Part shown: in pieces, positions 31,521-42,045 of the stretch
Position numbering within the stretch: position 1 is the stretch's first letter
Layout: every line of letters starts with the position of its first letter
Assembly: GCF_000170855.1 (NCBI RefSeq)
Contig: NZ_ABCQ01000006.1
Coordinates: forward strand, 1 to 64,000
Direction of reading: 5' to 3'
From: Moritella sp. PE36
Lineage (GTDB): Bacteria; Pseudomonadota; Gammaproteobacteria; Enterobacterales; Moritellaceae
DNA length: 64,000 nucleotides
Notes under the pieces: model-generated
What the model saw: only the letters and a program-made list of their open reading frames with translations
The model's database searches: none
Told to the model about the DNA's origin: nothing
Program-made: the position numbers and the translations under genes

Positions 31521-34427
31521 TTAGTCGTTATACGCTTCAATTGGAGGACATGAGCAGAATAAGTTACGGTCGCCATACACATCATCGATGCGGTTTACTG
31601 TAGGCCAGAACTTGTCTTTCTTCACGTAAGGTGCAGGGTAAACCGCAGTTTCACGGTCATAAGCACGATCCCAGTTAGCGTCAACAATATCAGCCAGTGT
31701 GTGTGGTGCGTTATGAAGTGGGCTTTGTTCTGCAGTCCACTCACCCGATTCAACTTTCGCAATCTCAGCACGAATGCTGGTCATTGCTTCGATGAAGCGA
31801 TCTAATTCCGCTTTAGATTCTGATTCAGTTGGCTCAATCATCAGCGTACCCGCTACTGGGAAGCTCATTGTTGGCGCGTGGAAACCATAATCCATTAGAC
31901 GTTTAGCCACATCAGACTCGGTGATACCCGTAATTTCTTTAAGTGGGCGTAAATCAATGATGCACTCGTGGGCAACACGATCATTACGGCCTTTATAAAG
32001 CACTGGGAACAGTGGGTCTAAGTTTTGAGCTAGGTAGTTAGCATTTAAGATAGCTGTCTGTGTAGACGCTTTCAGACCTGCTGTACCTAACATGTTGATG
32101 TACATCCACGTAATAGGTAAGATGCTTGCGCTACCGAACGGTGCAGCAGATACCGCACCGTTGTGACGGCTTTCTTTACCAGTGTCAGCAACCGCGTGAC
32201 CAGCAACAAAGGGTGCAAGGTGTGCTTTAACGCCGATAGGACCCATACCTGGACCACCGCCACCGTGTGGGATAGCGAATGTTTTGTGTAAGTTAAGGTG
32301 AGAAACATCAGAACCCATAGAGCCCGGAGATGTTAATGCTACCTGTGCATTCATGTTCGCGCCGTCCATATAAACTTGGCCGCCATTGTCATGAATGATC
32401 TGACAGATTTCTTTAATCGTTTCTTCGTATACACCGTGTGTCGATGGGTACGTGATCATGATGCAAGAAAGGTTGTCTTTCAGCTCAATCGCTTTAGCAC
32501 GTAAGTCTTCAACGTCAACGTTACCGTTTTCATCACACTTAGTTACTACAACTTTCAGACCCGCCATTTGCGCTGATGCAGGGTTAGTACCGTGCGCAGA
32601 GCTAGGGATCAGACAGATGTTACGGTGAGATTCGCCTTTCGACTCATGGTATTTGTGAATTGCTAGTAGACCAGCGTATTCACCTTGAGCACCCGAGTTA
32701 GGTTGCATACAAATTGAATCGTAACCTGTGATGCTAATTAACCAGTCTTCTAACAGGTCAATCATCACTTTATAACCAACAGCTTGATCTGCAGGACAGA
32801 ACGGGTGCATGTTGCTAAATTCAGGCCAGGTTACTGGGATCATTTCGGCAACTGCATTCAGTTTCATGGTACAAGAACCTAATGAAATCATTGAATGGTT
32901 AAGGGCTAAATCTTTATTTTCCAGTGATTTAATATAACGCATCATTTCTGTTTCAGAATGGTGAGTATTAAATACTGGGTGAGTTAGGAATGCAGATTCA
33001 CGCTCAAGTTCAGCGGGGATAGACGTGCTACCGGTTGCTGCTAGTTCAGCTTCTAGTGCATCAATCGAGATACCGTGGTCATCGCCCAGTAGTACGTCGA
33101 ATAATGTTGCTAGATCTGCTTGCGTGATCGTTTCATCGATGCTGATACCCACTTGATGTTCAGCGTCAAGACGGAAGTTAATGCCCGCTGCTAATGCGCG
33201 CGTAACAACTTTCTCTTTGTTATCCAGCAACTCGTTGTCTAGTTTAACTGTGATGGTATCGAACCACGTATTGTTGACTAGGCTTAGACCGCCTTTAACA
33301 ACACCCGCTGCTAATAAATCAGTGAAACGGTGTACACGCTTAGCAATATCTTTCAGGCCTTCTGGACCGTGATACGTTGCGTAGAAACCAGCCATGTTCG
33401 CTAGTAATACCTGTGCAGTACAAATGTTTGAGTTCGCTTTTTCGCGGCGGATGTGTTGCTCGCGCGTTTGCATTGCCATACGTAGTGCAGGTTTACCATG
33501 GGTGTCTTTAGAAACACCAATGATACGACCCGGCATAGAACGTTTATGTTTGTCACAAGTTGCGAAGAATGCCGCATGTGGACCGCCATAACCCATTGGT
33601 ACACCAAAGCGTTGTGAACTACCAAATGCCATGTCAGCACCCAGTTCAGCCGGTGATTTAACGCGTGTTAGAGCCAGTAGATCAGAACCAACTGCAACCA
33701 CACCTTTTTTCGCTTGGATTGCCGCAATGATGCCGCTAATGTCAGTCAGTTCGCCGTTCGTGCCAGGATACTGTAGTACCGCACCAAACAAGTCATGCTC
33801 AGGCGCTGTTTCTGCAGGGCCTTGAATAATAGTGAAACCGAAGTGCTCCGCACGTTCGATCATCACGTCAGCTACTTGTGGGTGTACGCTGTCGGCGATA
33901 AAGAAGTTATCACATTTTTTGTTTTTAGAAACACGCTTACACATTGCCATTGCTTCAGCTGCTGCTGTTGCTTCGTCAAGTAATGATGCGCTTGCTAAGT
34001 CCATGCCGGTTAGATCACACGTCATGGTTTGGAAGTTTAGTAATGCTTCTAAACGACCTTGAGCAATTTCTGGTTGGTAAGGCGTATATGCCGTGTACCA
34101 GCCTGGATTTTCGAATACGTTACGTAGGATAACATTCGGCACGTTGGTACCGTAATAGCCCATACCAATGTAGCTTTTATTTACTGTGTTCTTTGCTGCG
34201 ATGGCTTTTAATTCTTGCAGTGCGGCAACTTCAGATAACTGATGGCCAGCAACAATATCTTCTGCCAATAGGATTGAGCTTGGTACTGTTTGTTGAATAA
34301 GGTCTTCTAAAGAGTCTGCGCCAACTTTCGTTAACATGGCTTTAGTTTCTGCTTCGCAAGGGCCGATGTGGCGACGGGCGAAATTATCAATCTGCTCTAA
34401 CTGGGCAAGTGGGGTATGGGTTTTCAT
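31521..34427 (-). CDS. gcvP: Glycine dehydrogenase (decarboxylating), P-protein
   Basis: 968 residues, the usual length for the single-chain gammaproteobacterial enzyme. It begins with [19 protein letters not shown]. The PLP lysine lies in [20 protein letters not shown], and the [13 protein letters not shown] and [13 protein letters not shown] motifs are intact. It decarboxylates glycine and passes aminomethyl to GcvH. The gene is last in the order gcvT-gcvH-gcvP, but a hairpin lies in front of it, so its expression may be partly separate. Confidence 0.98.
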   Translation of the reverse strand: MKTHTPLAQLEQIDNFARRHIGPCEAETKAMLTKVGADSLEDLIQQTVPSSILLAEDIVAGHQLSEVAALQELKAIAAKNTVNKSYIGMGYYGTNVPNVILRNVFENPGWYTAYTPYQPEIAQGRLEALLNFQTMTCDLTGMDLASASLLDEATAAAEAMAMCKRVSKNKKCDNFFIADSVHPQVADVMIERAEHFGFTIIQGPAETAPEHDLFGAVLQYPGTNGELTDISGIIAAIQAKKGVVAVGSDLLALTRVKSPAELGADMAFGSSQRFGVPMGYGGPHAAFFATCDKHKRSMPGRIIGVSKDTHGKPALRMAMQTREQHIRREKANSNICTAQVLLANMAGFYATYHGPEGLKDIAKRVHRFTDLLAAGVVKGGLSLVNNTWFDTITVKLDNELLDNKEKVVTRALAAGINFRLDAEHQVGISIDETITQADLATLFDVLLGDDHGISIDALEAELAATGSTSIPAELERESAFLTHPVFNTHHSETEMMRYIKSLENKDLALNHSMISLGSCTMKLNAVAEMIPVTWPEFSNMHPFCPADQAVGYKVMIDLLEDWLISITGYDSICMQPNSGAQGEYAGLLAIHKYHESKGESHRNICLIPSSAHGTNPASAQMAGLKVVVTKCDENGNVDVEDLRAKAIELKDNLSCIMITYPSTHGVYEETIKEICQIIHDNGGQVYMDGANMNAQVALTSPGSMGSDVSHLNLHKTFAIPHGGGGPGMGPIGVKAHLAPFVAGHAVADTGKESRHNGAVSAAPFGSASILPITWMYINMLGTAGLKASTQTAILNANYLAQNLDPLFPVLYKGRNDRVAHECIIDLRPLKEITGITESDVAKRLMDYGFHAPTMSFPVAGTLMIEPTESESKAELDRFIEAMTSIRAEIAKVESGEWTAEQSPLHNAPHTLADIVDANWDRAYDRETAVYPAPYVKKDKFWPTVNRIDDVYGDRNLFCSCPPIEAYND

Positions 34428-34460
34428 GCAATTCCCTGTATTTTTACTATTACAAATTAA

Positions 34461-34487
34461 AAAAAACCCCGAGGCTAGCTCAGGGTT
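34461..34487 (-). terminator. Hairpin with T-run between gcvH and gcvP
   Basis: On the minus strand AACCCTGAG/CTCGGGGTT-type stem followed by eight T. A terminator inside the cluster; it should lower gcvP relative to gcvH. Confidence 0.75.
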
Positions 34488-34497
34488 TCAACAACAA

Positions 34498-34884
34498 TTA
34501 GTCTTCGATTGACTCAGCATAACCAGCCGCGTCAAGTAGCGCTGCGAGTTCGCTTTCGTCAGACGCTTTAACGCGGAACAACCAGCCTTCGCCGAATGCA
34601 TCCGAGTTTACTAACTCTGGCGAGTCTTCTAATTCTTCATTGATTGCGACAACTTCACCACTGATTGGTGCGTAGATGTCTGATGCCGCTTTAACAGATT
34701 CGCCTACTGCGCAATCTTCGCCAGCAGTGATTTCATCACCTACGTCTGGTAAATCAATGAATACCATGTCACCTAAAAGGCCTTGCGCATGGTCAGAAAT
34801 ACCGACAGTGTAAGTACCGTCACCTTCGTTACGAACCCATTCGTGTGAAGATGCATATTTTAATTCAGCTGGGATATTACTCAT
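34498..34884 (-). CDS. gcvH: Glycine cleavage system H protein
   Basis: 128 residues, AAGGAAG before the ATG. Lipoyl-domain protein: [20 protein letters not shown], and the lipoylated lysine in [19 protein letters not shown]. It carries the aminomethyl group between GcvP, GcvT and the L-protein. Length and motifs are standard. Confidence 0.98.
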   Translation of the reverse strand: MSNIPAELKYASSHEWVRNEGDGTYTVGISDHAQGLLGDMVFIDLPDVGDEITAGEDCAVGESVKAASDIYAPISGEVVAINEELEDSPELVNSDAFGEGWLFRVKASDESELAALLDAAGYAESIED

Positions 34885-35040
34885 TGTTGAAACTTCCTTT
34901 TGTCTTTTACTTAAATGATTATGTTTTAATTTGGTAACGCTGTAGACACTGAACTGCGATTTCTACCAACAGAATGATTGCTGTTCCTTTTAATGGAACT
35001 TATGCAATCCCTTATAAATAGCACTGATACAATTTCTTAT

Positions 35041-35064
35041 AAAAGAAAAAGCTGCAATTCAGCT
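35041..35064 (-). terminator. Weak hairpin after gcvT
   Basis: CAGCT/AGCTG stem followed by TTTTTCTTTT on the minus strand. The 216-base gcvT-gcvH gap also contains hairpin GTTCC/GGAAC. No riboswitch motif seen. Confidence 0.45.
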
Positions 35065-35100
35065 GACGTAATACAATTTTCAGTTAAATCAAACGTAGCA

Positions 35101-36195
35101 CTAAACTAGTTTTTTACCATTACGAACGAACGCGGGTTTAGTTACTGCGACAGTAACAAGCTTTTTACGCATTTCAACTTCAGCCGTTTCACCGATTGAT
35201 GCTGGTACGCGTGCAAATGCAATACTAAAACCCAGTGTTGGTGAGAAGCTACCACTGGTGATAACGCCTTCACATGCTTCGCCTGCTGCGTTAGTGAATA
35301 CGACTTTTTGACCAGTTCGTAATACACCTTTCGCTTCAAGTACTAAACCAACAAGCTTGTCAGTACCTTCTGCTTTTTGAGCAGTTAGCGCTGCGCGACC
35401 GATAAAGTCACGATCTTGTGGTTCCCAAGCAATTGTCCAGCCCATGTTAGCGGCTAGCGGCGATACAGTTTCATCCATATCTAAACCATAAAGGTTCATG
35501 CCGGCTTCTAGACGTAGTGTGTCACGTGCGCCTAGACCTGCTGGTTGTACACCTGCGTCCACAAGTTTCTGCCATAAATCGCAAGCTTGGTCTTGTGGAA
35601 CAACGATTTCATAACCTGCTTCACCGGTATAACCCGTTGTAGCAATAAACAAACTACCCGATTGAACACCAAAGAATGGCTTCATGCCTTCAACCGCGGC
35701 GTTTTGCTCAGCGGTGAATACAGTAGCGGCTTTTTCTTTGGCTTTCGGGCCCTGTACTGCAATCATTGACAGTTCAGGTAATTCAGTCACTTCAACGGCG
35801 AATTCTGCAGCTTGTTTGTTTACCCATGCTAAATCTTTAACACGAGTCGCTGAGTTAACCACTAGGCGGTAGTATTCATCATTGAAGAAGTAAACGATAA
35901 GGTCATCAATAACCCCACCATCTTGTTGTAACATTCCGGTATATAGAGCTTTACCAGAAACAGTTAATTTTGCCACATCATTGGCAAGTAAATAACGTAA
36001 GAACGACTTAGCGTCAGCGCCTTTGATATCAACGATGGTCATGTGTGACACATCGAACATACCCGCATCTTCGCGGACAGCATTATGTTCAGCAATCTGG
36101 GAACCGTAATTGATTGGCATATCCCAACCATGAAAGTCCACCATTTTTGCCCCTGCTTCTACGTGCTTCGGGAACAGTACTGTTTGTTGAGCCAT
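35101..36195 (-). CDS. gcvT: Glycine cleavage system T protein (aminomethyltransferase)
   Basis: 364 residues. Folate-binding and substrate motifs are intact: [65 protein letters not shown]. It transfers the aminomethyl carbon to tetrahydrofolate. AGGAATT lies upstream of the start. The 440-base gap to ubiI should hold its promoter; no glycine riboswitch and no clear GcvA or Lrp site was recognised. Confidence 0.98.
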   Translation of the reverse strand: MAQQTVLFPKHVEAGAKMVDFHGWDMPINYGSQIAEHNAVREDAGMFDVSHMTIVDIKGADAKSFLRYLLANDVAKLTVSGKALYTGMLQQDGGVIDDLIVYFFNDEYYRLVVNSATRVKDLAWVNKQAAEFAVEVTELPELSMIAVQGPKAKEKAATVFTAEQNAAVEGMKPFFGVQSGSLFIATTGYTGEAGYEIVVPQDQACDLWQKLVDAGVQPAGLGARDTLRLEAGMNLYGLDMDETVSPLAANMGWTIAWEPQDRDFIGRAALTAQKAEGTDKLVGLVLEAKGVLRTGQKVVFTNAAGEACEGVITSGSFSPTLGFSIAFARVPASIGETAEVEMRKKLVTVAVTKPAFVRNGKKLV

Positions 36196-36635
36196 TCTAT
36201 AATTCCTTTAATTGACAGTTATTAATCAAGACTTTGGGATCAAGTAAAATTGCTTTGTTGTTTTTCATGTAAAGCCTATTACATGATAATAATTCGATTA
36301 TACCCCTAGACAGCATTCGTTAAAAATAATTTAAGGGATAGAAAATCTAATGGTTAAACGAACGACAATGCGAATGAGGCTAACACTATAATAGCTTAAA
36401 AAGTTATCTGAGAGGGATAATGACGTTGTTGATCACAAAAAAACTAGGTTGGGCAGTTGATTTTACCAAATATGAGCTATATTAACAATGATTAAGCTGG
36501 TAAAAAGTTTGAAATGACAGCCACAAACATTACTATAACTAATGTAAACAGGGTGTTTACATTAGTTATTCTCATTATTCGTGTGATTATACAGCTTGAT
36601 TAATTACACTATATTAACAATTACCTGTGATCAGC
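36196..36635. other. Promoter region of gcvT
   Basis: AT-rich gap upstream of gcvT and downstream of ubiI. I see an inverted pair ATTACATGATAATAAT-like strings and AATGTAAACAGGGTGTTTACATT (36540-36562, arms AATGTAAACA/TGTTTACATT), which looks like the ubiI terminator hairpin or an operator. Confidence 0.4.
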
Positions 36636-37853
36636 TTAACGTTTATAGTCTGATTTAGCCAGTTCAGGTAACTCACCATCCAAGCCCATGGCACGTTTAA
36701 TAAAGCTTTGCTTTAGCCCAGGTAATGTATTGGATAAGGTTAAGCCAATATCTCGGAAAATACGTTTCGCCGGATGACCTCCACTAAATAATCGCTTTAA
36801 GCCTTCCATGCTTGAGATCATCACTGCCGCTTCGGCTTTACGCCAGCGCTCAAATTTACGCAGATGGGCATGGGTGCCGATATCTTTGTTGGCGAGGTGA
36901 TTTTCTAATACACACTGCGCCAAACTCGCCGCATCTAACAAACCAAGGTTTACGCCCTGCCCTGCTAATGGATGAATGGTATGCGCCGCATCGCCAATCA
37001 ATGCCACGCGATCGCTAGCAAAGCTACGGGCATAACGCATTTTAAGTGGGAATGCCTGACGCTGGCCTTCAATTTTACACAGTCCTAAACGACCATCAAA
37101 AGCCACGGTCAGTTGTTTGTTGAACTCAGCGTCGTCCATTGCTAACAGTTCGGTGGCTCGATCTGGTGGTAATGACCACACAATTGAACACAGATCCGGT
37201 TGCCATAACGGTAAAAACGCGAGTGGGCCTTCTGGATTAAAGATCTGACGCGCGCAAGATTGATGCGGTTCAACAGTGCGGATATTCGCGACGATAGCAT
37301 GGTGATTATAATCCCAGGTGGTCAGCGGAATATCCACTTGTGAACGCGTCCATGAATTAGCGCCATCGGCACCAACAATCAGTTTCGCATACACGGGTTC
37401 TTGATCTTCTAGGGTTAACCAAGCAGCATCATCGCTGCGGGTTAATTTACGAATACGGGTACCGGTTAATAAGGTAATGTTGCTGGCTTTTTCGATTTGT
37501 TCTAACAGCGCTAATTGGATCACTTTGTTTTCAACTAAATGACCTAAGGTGTCGGTCATTAGTCCGTCGCCGTCAAATTCGATATGCCCAAAGCCATTAC
37601 GATCCCAAACTTGCATGGCGTTGTACGCTTGATAACGGCGGCTTTCGATACCAGTCCAGGCATCTAAATTTTGTAATATGTTTTGGCTGGCACGACTCAG
37701 TGCACTGACACGTAATTCAGGTAATTCACCTAATTCGCGATCAAATTCATTACCTTCGATAACCACGATCTTAAGGGTGGTTTCCTTTAATGCTGCAGCA
37801 AAAGCAAGACCAACCATGCCACCACCAACAACCGCAATATCATAAGATTGCAT
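36636..37853 (-). CDS. ubiI: Ubiquinone C5-hydroxylase (FAD-dependent)
   Basis: 405 residues, UbiH/UbiF/VisC family. FAD motif DIAVVGGGMVGLAFAAAL, then LIVGADGANSWTRSQVDIPL and the second FAD motif VALIGDAAHTIHPLAGQGVN. The segments WDYNHHAIVANIRT and SIVWSLPPDRA agree with E. coli UbiI (VisC) rather than UbiF. It hydroxylates a polyprenylphenol in aerobic ubiquinone synthesis. It follows ubiH by about 70 bases on the same strand; ubiH-ubiI-gcvTHP is the E. coli order. Confidence 0.93.
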   Translation of the reverse strand: MQSYDIAVVGGGMVGLAFAAALKETTLKIVVIEGNEFDRELGELPELRVSALSRASQNILQNLDAWTGIESRRYQAYNAMQVWDRNGFGHIEFDGDGLMTDTLGHLVENKVIQLALLEQIEKASNITLLTGTRIRKLTRSDDAAWLTLEDQEPVYAKLIVGADGANSWTRSQVDIPLTTWDYNHHAIVANIRTVEPHQSCARQIFNPEGPLAFLPLWQPDLCSIVWSLPPDRATELLAMDDAEFNKQLTVAFDGRLGLCKIEGQRQAFPLKMRYARSFASDRVALIGDAAHTIHPLAGQGVNLGLLDAASLAQCVLENHLANKDIGTHAHLRKFERWRKAEAAVMISSMEGLKRLFSGGHPAKRIFRDIGLTLSNTLPGLKQSFIKRAMGLDGELPELAKSDYKR

Positions 37854-37920
37854 ATAACATCCTAATTCTAATTCTCATTTCTTGAAATAGTTAACATAGT
37901 TAAAATAACGCTAAAAGCGC

Positions 37921-39126
37921 TTAAAATAACTTGAACGCGCCAAGTGCTTGACGTGCTAATGCGCGTTTATATTCTGGTTTATAACCCATGGTATGTAGGG
38001 CTAAATTACGACCTGCCACCAGCGGTGCATAATTATTAGCAAACAAAGTTGCTAACGAGGTCGTCATCCAAATCGTGGTTTGGTGATCGCCTTTACGCTT
38101 GTGCCAGTAGCCTTTGGTGACGGCTTGATTGCCGACATCTTGGTCGTTTAAAAAGGCTTGTTCAATTTGATAATGTAATACCGCCACGTCACGTAAGCCA
38201 AGGTTATAACCTTGACCCGCAATCGGGTGTAATGCATGCGCCGCATTACCAACCACCACACTACGATGTTGGGTTGGCTCAAGCGCTTCGGTTAACAACA
38301 GCGGATACGAAAAACGTTGACCGGTTTTGGTGAACTTACCTAAACGATAGCCAAAACGCTGCTGTAAACGCGATAAAAACGCCTCATCACTCAATGCCAT
38401 GATCGCATCCACTTCATCAGAGCGCACTGACCATACTAACGAACTGCGTTGATCTGTCATTGGTAACAGCGCCAACGGACCGGTGTCAGTAAAACGCTCG
38501 TAAGCTTTGCCTTCGTGCAGTTTACTGGTAGTGACATTGGCAATGATCGCTGTTTGTTCAAAATCAGTCACTTCAATTGGTACATTGGTTAACTGGCGTA
38601 CCATTGAATTGTTACCATCGGCACCGACCAATAATTTGCAGCGTATTTGCTGGCCATCATCGAGGGTTAGGTCGGTATAATTAACTTGACGATCGAGGCT
38701 GACTAACTGATTTGGGCAATACCAGTTGATATTGTTAATCTCAGCGAGACCTTGTTGGAATATATGCCCAGCGGTTTGCAGTTCGATCACTTGGCCTAAT
38801 GCGGGCAAGTTGTATTCGCTGTGATCAAGACGGGTCATACCCCAGTGGCCACGATCAGAAACATGAATGTGTTTGATCGCTGTTGCTGTCGGTGCGATCT
38901 TATGCCACAGCTTAAACTGAGTTAAGATCTTCTGTGAACCATAAGATAATGCAATCACACGCGCGTCAAACCCAGGGTGGTTACTGGTCGTTGGCGGATT
39001 GGCGTCAATTAACGCTATCGATAATTGACGGCCATCTTGGTGTTGTATTTGGCTTACCGCGTGTGCAAGTGTCGCACCGACCATGCCGGCACCCACAATT
39101 GCAATATCATATTCAACCACTGACAT
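37921..39126 (-). CDS. ubiH: 2-octaprenyl-6-methoxyphenol hydroxylase
   Basis: 401 residues, same flavoprotein family: DIAIVGAGMVGATLAHAVS, LLVGADGNNSMVRQLTNVPI, VVVGNAAHALHPIAGQGYNL. One detail: the second FAD motif has GNAAH where UbiI has GDAAH; this N is usual in UbiH. It catalyses a C1 hydroxylation in ubiquinone synthesis. Position upstream of ubiI confirms the call. Confidence 0.93.
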   Translation of the reverse strand: MSVVEYDIAIVGAGMVGATLAHAVSQIQHQDGRQLSIALIDANPPTTSNHPGFDARVIALSYGSQKILTQFKLWHKIAPTATAIKHIHVSDRGHWGMTRLDHSEYNLPALGQVIELQTAGHIFQQGLAEINNINWYCPNQLVSLDRQVNYTDLTLDDGQQIRCKLLVGADGNNSMVRQLTNVPIEVTDFEQTAIIANVTTSKLHEGKAYERFTDTGPLALLPMTDQRSSLVWSVRSDEVDAIMALSDEAFLSRLQQRFGYRLGKFTKTGQRFSYPLLLTEALEPTQHRSVVVGNAAHALHPIAGQGYNLGLRDVAVLHYQIEQAFLNDQDVGNQAVTKGYWHKRKGDHQTTIWMTTSLATLFANNYAPLVAGRNLALHTMGYKPEYKRALARQALGAFKLF

Positions 39127-39223
39127 TTCGATCCTAACAAGTTATTGGAATTAAAAAACGATGACACTATAACAAAATCGCACAACTACAAACAATACAG
39201 ACCGCGTCTTAAACTATATAAGG

Positions 39224-39988
39224 CTAACCTTCAAATCGCGTTTCGATTGGTAGGTAAGCTAAAAAGCCTTGTTGTAAGTGATCAAACTGCGCTTTACCCA
39301 CCAAAATCTCGGTCGAGTTTAACCCTTGTGTCATCTCGGGTTCTGCGGTAATCGCTTCGTCGACACCGGCTTTTGCCGCTAATAATGTCCACGCATACGC
39401 CTGTAATTTATCGGTTTTTACACCTTCACCACGGTAATACATTACCGCAATGTTCTGCCATGCTTGGGTATAACCTTGCTGCGCGGCTTTGTTATACCAG
39501 CTAAATGCAACGGTTTGATCTTGGAAACAACCGGAGCCCTGATCCAACATACTCGCCAGATTATACTGCGCTTGTACTAGACCCTGTTCTGCCGCTTGTT
39601 CAAAATAGCTAAACGCCAATACCGCATTTGGTTTACCTAATTGACCCTGCAATTGTAATAACGCCAGATTAAATAACGACTCTGGGTGGCCACAATCGGC
39701 GGCACGTTGATAACAACTCACCGCTTGGCTTAAATAGTTTTGCTGACCATCACCTTGTTCATACTGTAGGGCCAATAAATACAGGGCCATAACCACGCCT
39801 TCATCGGCTTGTGCACGACAAAATTCGAAGGCTTGCTGTGGATTAGTATAAGCATGGTAAGTTTGACTAAACTGAGTATTACGCACTGCATGCTGTTCGC
39901 GGGTAAACGCCGTTTCTGGCCAAACGACAGCTGCAGAGGCACTTTTTCTCTTACTCAATTTCGCCGTTAATTTGTTTATTAAAGACAT
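39224..39988 (-). CDS. Sel1-repeat protein
   Basis: 254 residues without signal peptide. Residues about 65-215 are four Sel1-like repeats of about 36 residues (LLALQYEQGDG...AVSCYQRAADCGHPES, LFNLALLQLQGQ, AQYNLASMLDQGSG, AWQNIAVMYYRGEG). Such alpha-solenoids bind proteins. It sits between ubiH and ygfB, where pepP is found in E. coli, on the same strand. Its role there is unknown. Confidence 0.85.
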   Translation of the reverse strand: MSLINKLTAKLSKRKSASAAVVWPETAFTREQHAVRNTQFSQTYHAYTNPQQAFEFCRAQADEGVVMALYLLALQYEQGDGQQNYLSQAVSCYQRAADCGHPESLFNLALLQLQGQLGKPNAVLAFSYFEQAAEQGLVQAQYNLASMLDQGSGCFQDQTVAFSWYNKAAQQGYTQAWQNIAVMYYRGEGVKTDKLQAYAWTLLAAKAGVDEAITAEPEMTQGLNSTEILVGKAQFDHLQQGFLAYLPIETRFEG

Positions 39989-40178
39989 AAAACACTCCTT
40001 GTCCTATCCACTTAAACCTACCTATGACTTCATCGCTGCGATTGCGTCGATAAGTCTCCATTTAGGTAAACGTTAATACACGCAATATAATCTTAGCCAG
40101 CCAGTATTAATATCATAACGAGCCAAGGTTATATTACGCTTGCGATAAATCATTTTTTATCAAACTAATTGAATTAGT

Positions 40179-40233
40179 CTTTTATAACTTTTTCTTTTAT
40201 AACTTTTTCTTTTATAAACGAGTCTTTTATAAA
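40179..40233. repeat. Four 15-base tandem units after ygfB
   Basis: Unit CTTTTATAACTTTTT twice, then CTTTTATAAACGAGT and CTTTTATAAATTAGT; the last unit reaches the ygfB stop codon. The period is exactly 15. Confidence 0.9.
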
Positions 40234-40803
40234 TTAGTGCAGTACTGGTATTTTTTTAATTTCACCACTGTCACTTAATTCATTGAAGCAATACGTGGCG
40301 CCCATACGCACATATTCAACGATCTCGTAAAAAGCTTCTTCCGCTTCGTTACTGTCATCTTCGGTATCAAGGTCCAGTTGCGCAATACTGGCGAAGTCAG
40401 CAATCAATTCTTTCACCTCATCACTGGCATTGGTTGATGTCGAATGCACCATGCCAAAACCACCAAGGAAACCTTGCAGCCATTCCGCTAATGCTTCCAT
40501 ACGCGATTCTAACGATTCATCCATATCTGGGATCAACAATTCAAAACCTAACGTCATGTCTTCCAGTGCAGCTTCGCTACCGTTATATATGTCAGCGAAT
40601 ACTGATTCCAATGACTCTGGAATACCTAAACCTTCGTTAAGAAGCTGATCAAACGGTTCTAACCAGGCTTTATTGTCTAGCTTAACGCCACCACATAATA
40701 AACCACAGATAACACCGTGCACATCGGCAGGGTGTACTAATAAATCACTGTGTTGTAGCTGCGTATTCACGTCAGCAAAAAGAGGAAGTTTAACTTTATC
40801 CAT
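40234..40803 (-). CDS. ygfB: UPF0149 (YgfB) family protein
   Basis: 189 residues. Family signatures: VHPADVHGVICGLLCGGVKL near the N-terminus and ALAEWLQGFLGGFGM in the middle, then the acidic tail with AFYEIVEYVRMGATYCFNEL. Its exact function is unresolved; in Pseudomonas a homologue affects beta-lactamase regulation. In E. coli it starts the ygfB-pepP-ubiH-ubiI operon, which is matched here except for pepP. Confidence 0.93.
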   Translation of the reverse strand: MDKVKLPLFADVNTQLQHSDLLVHPADVHGVICGLLCGGVKLDNKAWLEPFDQLLNEGLGIPESLESVFADIYNGSEAALEDMTLGFELLIPDMDESLESRMEALAEWLQGFLGGFGMVHSTSTNASDEVKELIADFASIAQLDLDTEDDSNEAEEAFYEIVEYVRMGATYCFNELSDSGEIKKIPVLH

Positions 40804-40941
40804 GCGGGGACCTTACCAATAGATTAATGTATTTAGAATAATTGCTATCATATTAGCATTTCGCCCAGATCAAGACCATAGCCAAGCAAATGCGAGTCCG
40901 ATTTGCCCAGTCCTTAATCACTTTCGTCACGCGTGCCGACC

Positions 40942-41877
40942 TTACTTTGGCCCATCTATATCTTGATCATAACCGTAAACTTCTTGATCATAGCATTGCT
41001 GTTTGAGCCAACGTCCTAACTTAACAATATCGGTTTGCTTGGCGCGGGATTTTTTATACACAAAATAAAAGTTGTCTCCAGTTAAGATCTCGTGCATCGG
41101 GATCCGCACCAGATTATGCTGCCGGTCTTGATCATTCATTAAGTAGTGATTTAACAAAGTGATACCTTGGTCATAACGTGCCGCTTCCGCCGCCATTAAC
41201 ATATGACTAAAATAGTGAACGGTGGCGGTTTTCGGTAGGGTAAATCCCCCTAATTCACACCAACGCTGCCAATCCTCTCCGAGTGCACTATCGGGATAAA
41301 CCGACTGTACCGATAATAAGGGATGCTGCCATAACGCATCTGGTAGCGGTTGATCTTGGATCTGTTGCCAGAGTTTTTTACCGCACACCGGATATAAACG
41401 CTCGGCATATAAAAACTGACTGACAAAATTACGTTTCGGTGGATTCACGGTAATAAAACAATCCGCCACTTGATCACTGCAGTCAGGTTCATCCGCCACC
41501 ATATTTAATGATAAATCAATTTCGGGGTATTGCTGACGTAAGTTATCCAATCGCGGGATCAACCACTTTACCGCCAACGAGCTGTATAAGGCTAAGCGGA
41601 TCTTACCGGACTTACCTTCTCGGATCTGCTGACTGGCAGTAGAGATATTCGCCAATGATTGACTGACTTCTTCGTAATAACGCTCGCCCATGTCGGTCAT
41701 TGACAAGGTACGTCCTTTACGGTTGAACATCGATTCCCCCAGATACTCTTCTAACTGACGTACCTGATGACTGACCGCACTTTGGGTGATATTTAGCTGG
41801 TCAGCCGCTTTGGAAAAACTGTTAAAACGGGCGACTGCTTCAAAACATTGCAACGCACGTAACGGCGGGAGTTTCAT
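40942..41877 (-). CDS. LysR-type regulator, GcvA-like
   Basis: 311 residues. N-terminal winged helix LRALQCFEAVARFNSFSKAA, LNITQSAVSHQVRQLEEYLG; then the effector domain with SGKIRLALYSSLAVKWLIPR as in the GcvA/AmpR subgroup. It is divergent from the EamA exporter gene (170-base gap), so regulation of that exporter is the obvious inference. It need not control the gcv genes 5 kb away. Confidence 0.9.
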   Translation of the reverse strand: MKLPPLRALQCFEAVARFNSFSKAADQLNITQSAVSHQVRQLEEYLGESMFNRKGRTLSMTDMGERYYEEVSQSLANISTASQQIREGKSGKIRLALYSSLAVKWLIPRLDNLRQQYPEIDLSLNMVADEPDCSDQVADCFITVNPPKRNFVSQFLYAERLYPVCGKKLWQQIQDQPLPDALWQHPLLSVQSVYPDSALGEDWQRWCELGGFTLPKTATVHYFSHMLMAAEAARYDQGITLLNHYLMNDQDRQHNLVRIPMHEILTGDNFYFVYKKSRAKQTDIVKLGRWLKQQCYDQEVYGYDQDIDGPK

Positions 41878-42045
41878 TATTAGCTCAGCTCATACTAAAA
41901 ATATATTTATCATTATACTTCATCACAGCATTTGGAATATGCTAGCCACATCACACTTTTATCTTTCAACTAACCAGCCTTATTTACTGTTTATGTTGCT
42001 ACTTATGCTTTTTATTACTTTATATTTTTATAGTTGGAATTCACT

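Noticed and set aside
36196-36635. Glycine riboswitch upstream of gcvT
   Set aside because: I looked for the conserved GGAGAG and GGCGCCGAAGG-type segments and did not find them.
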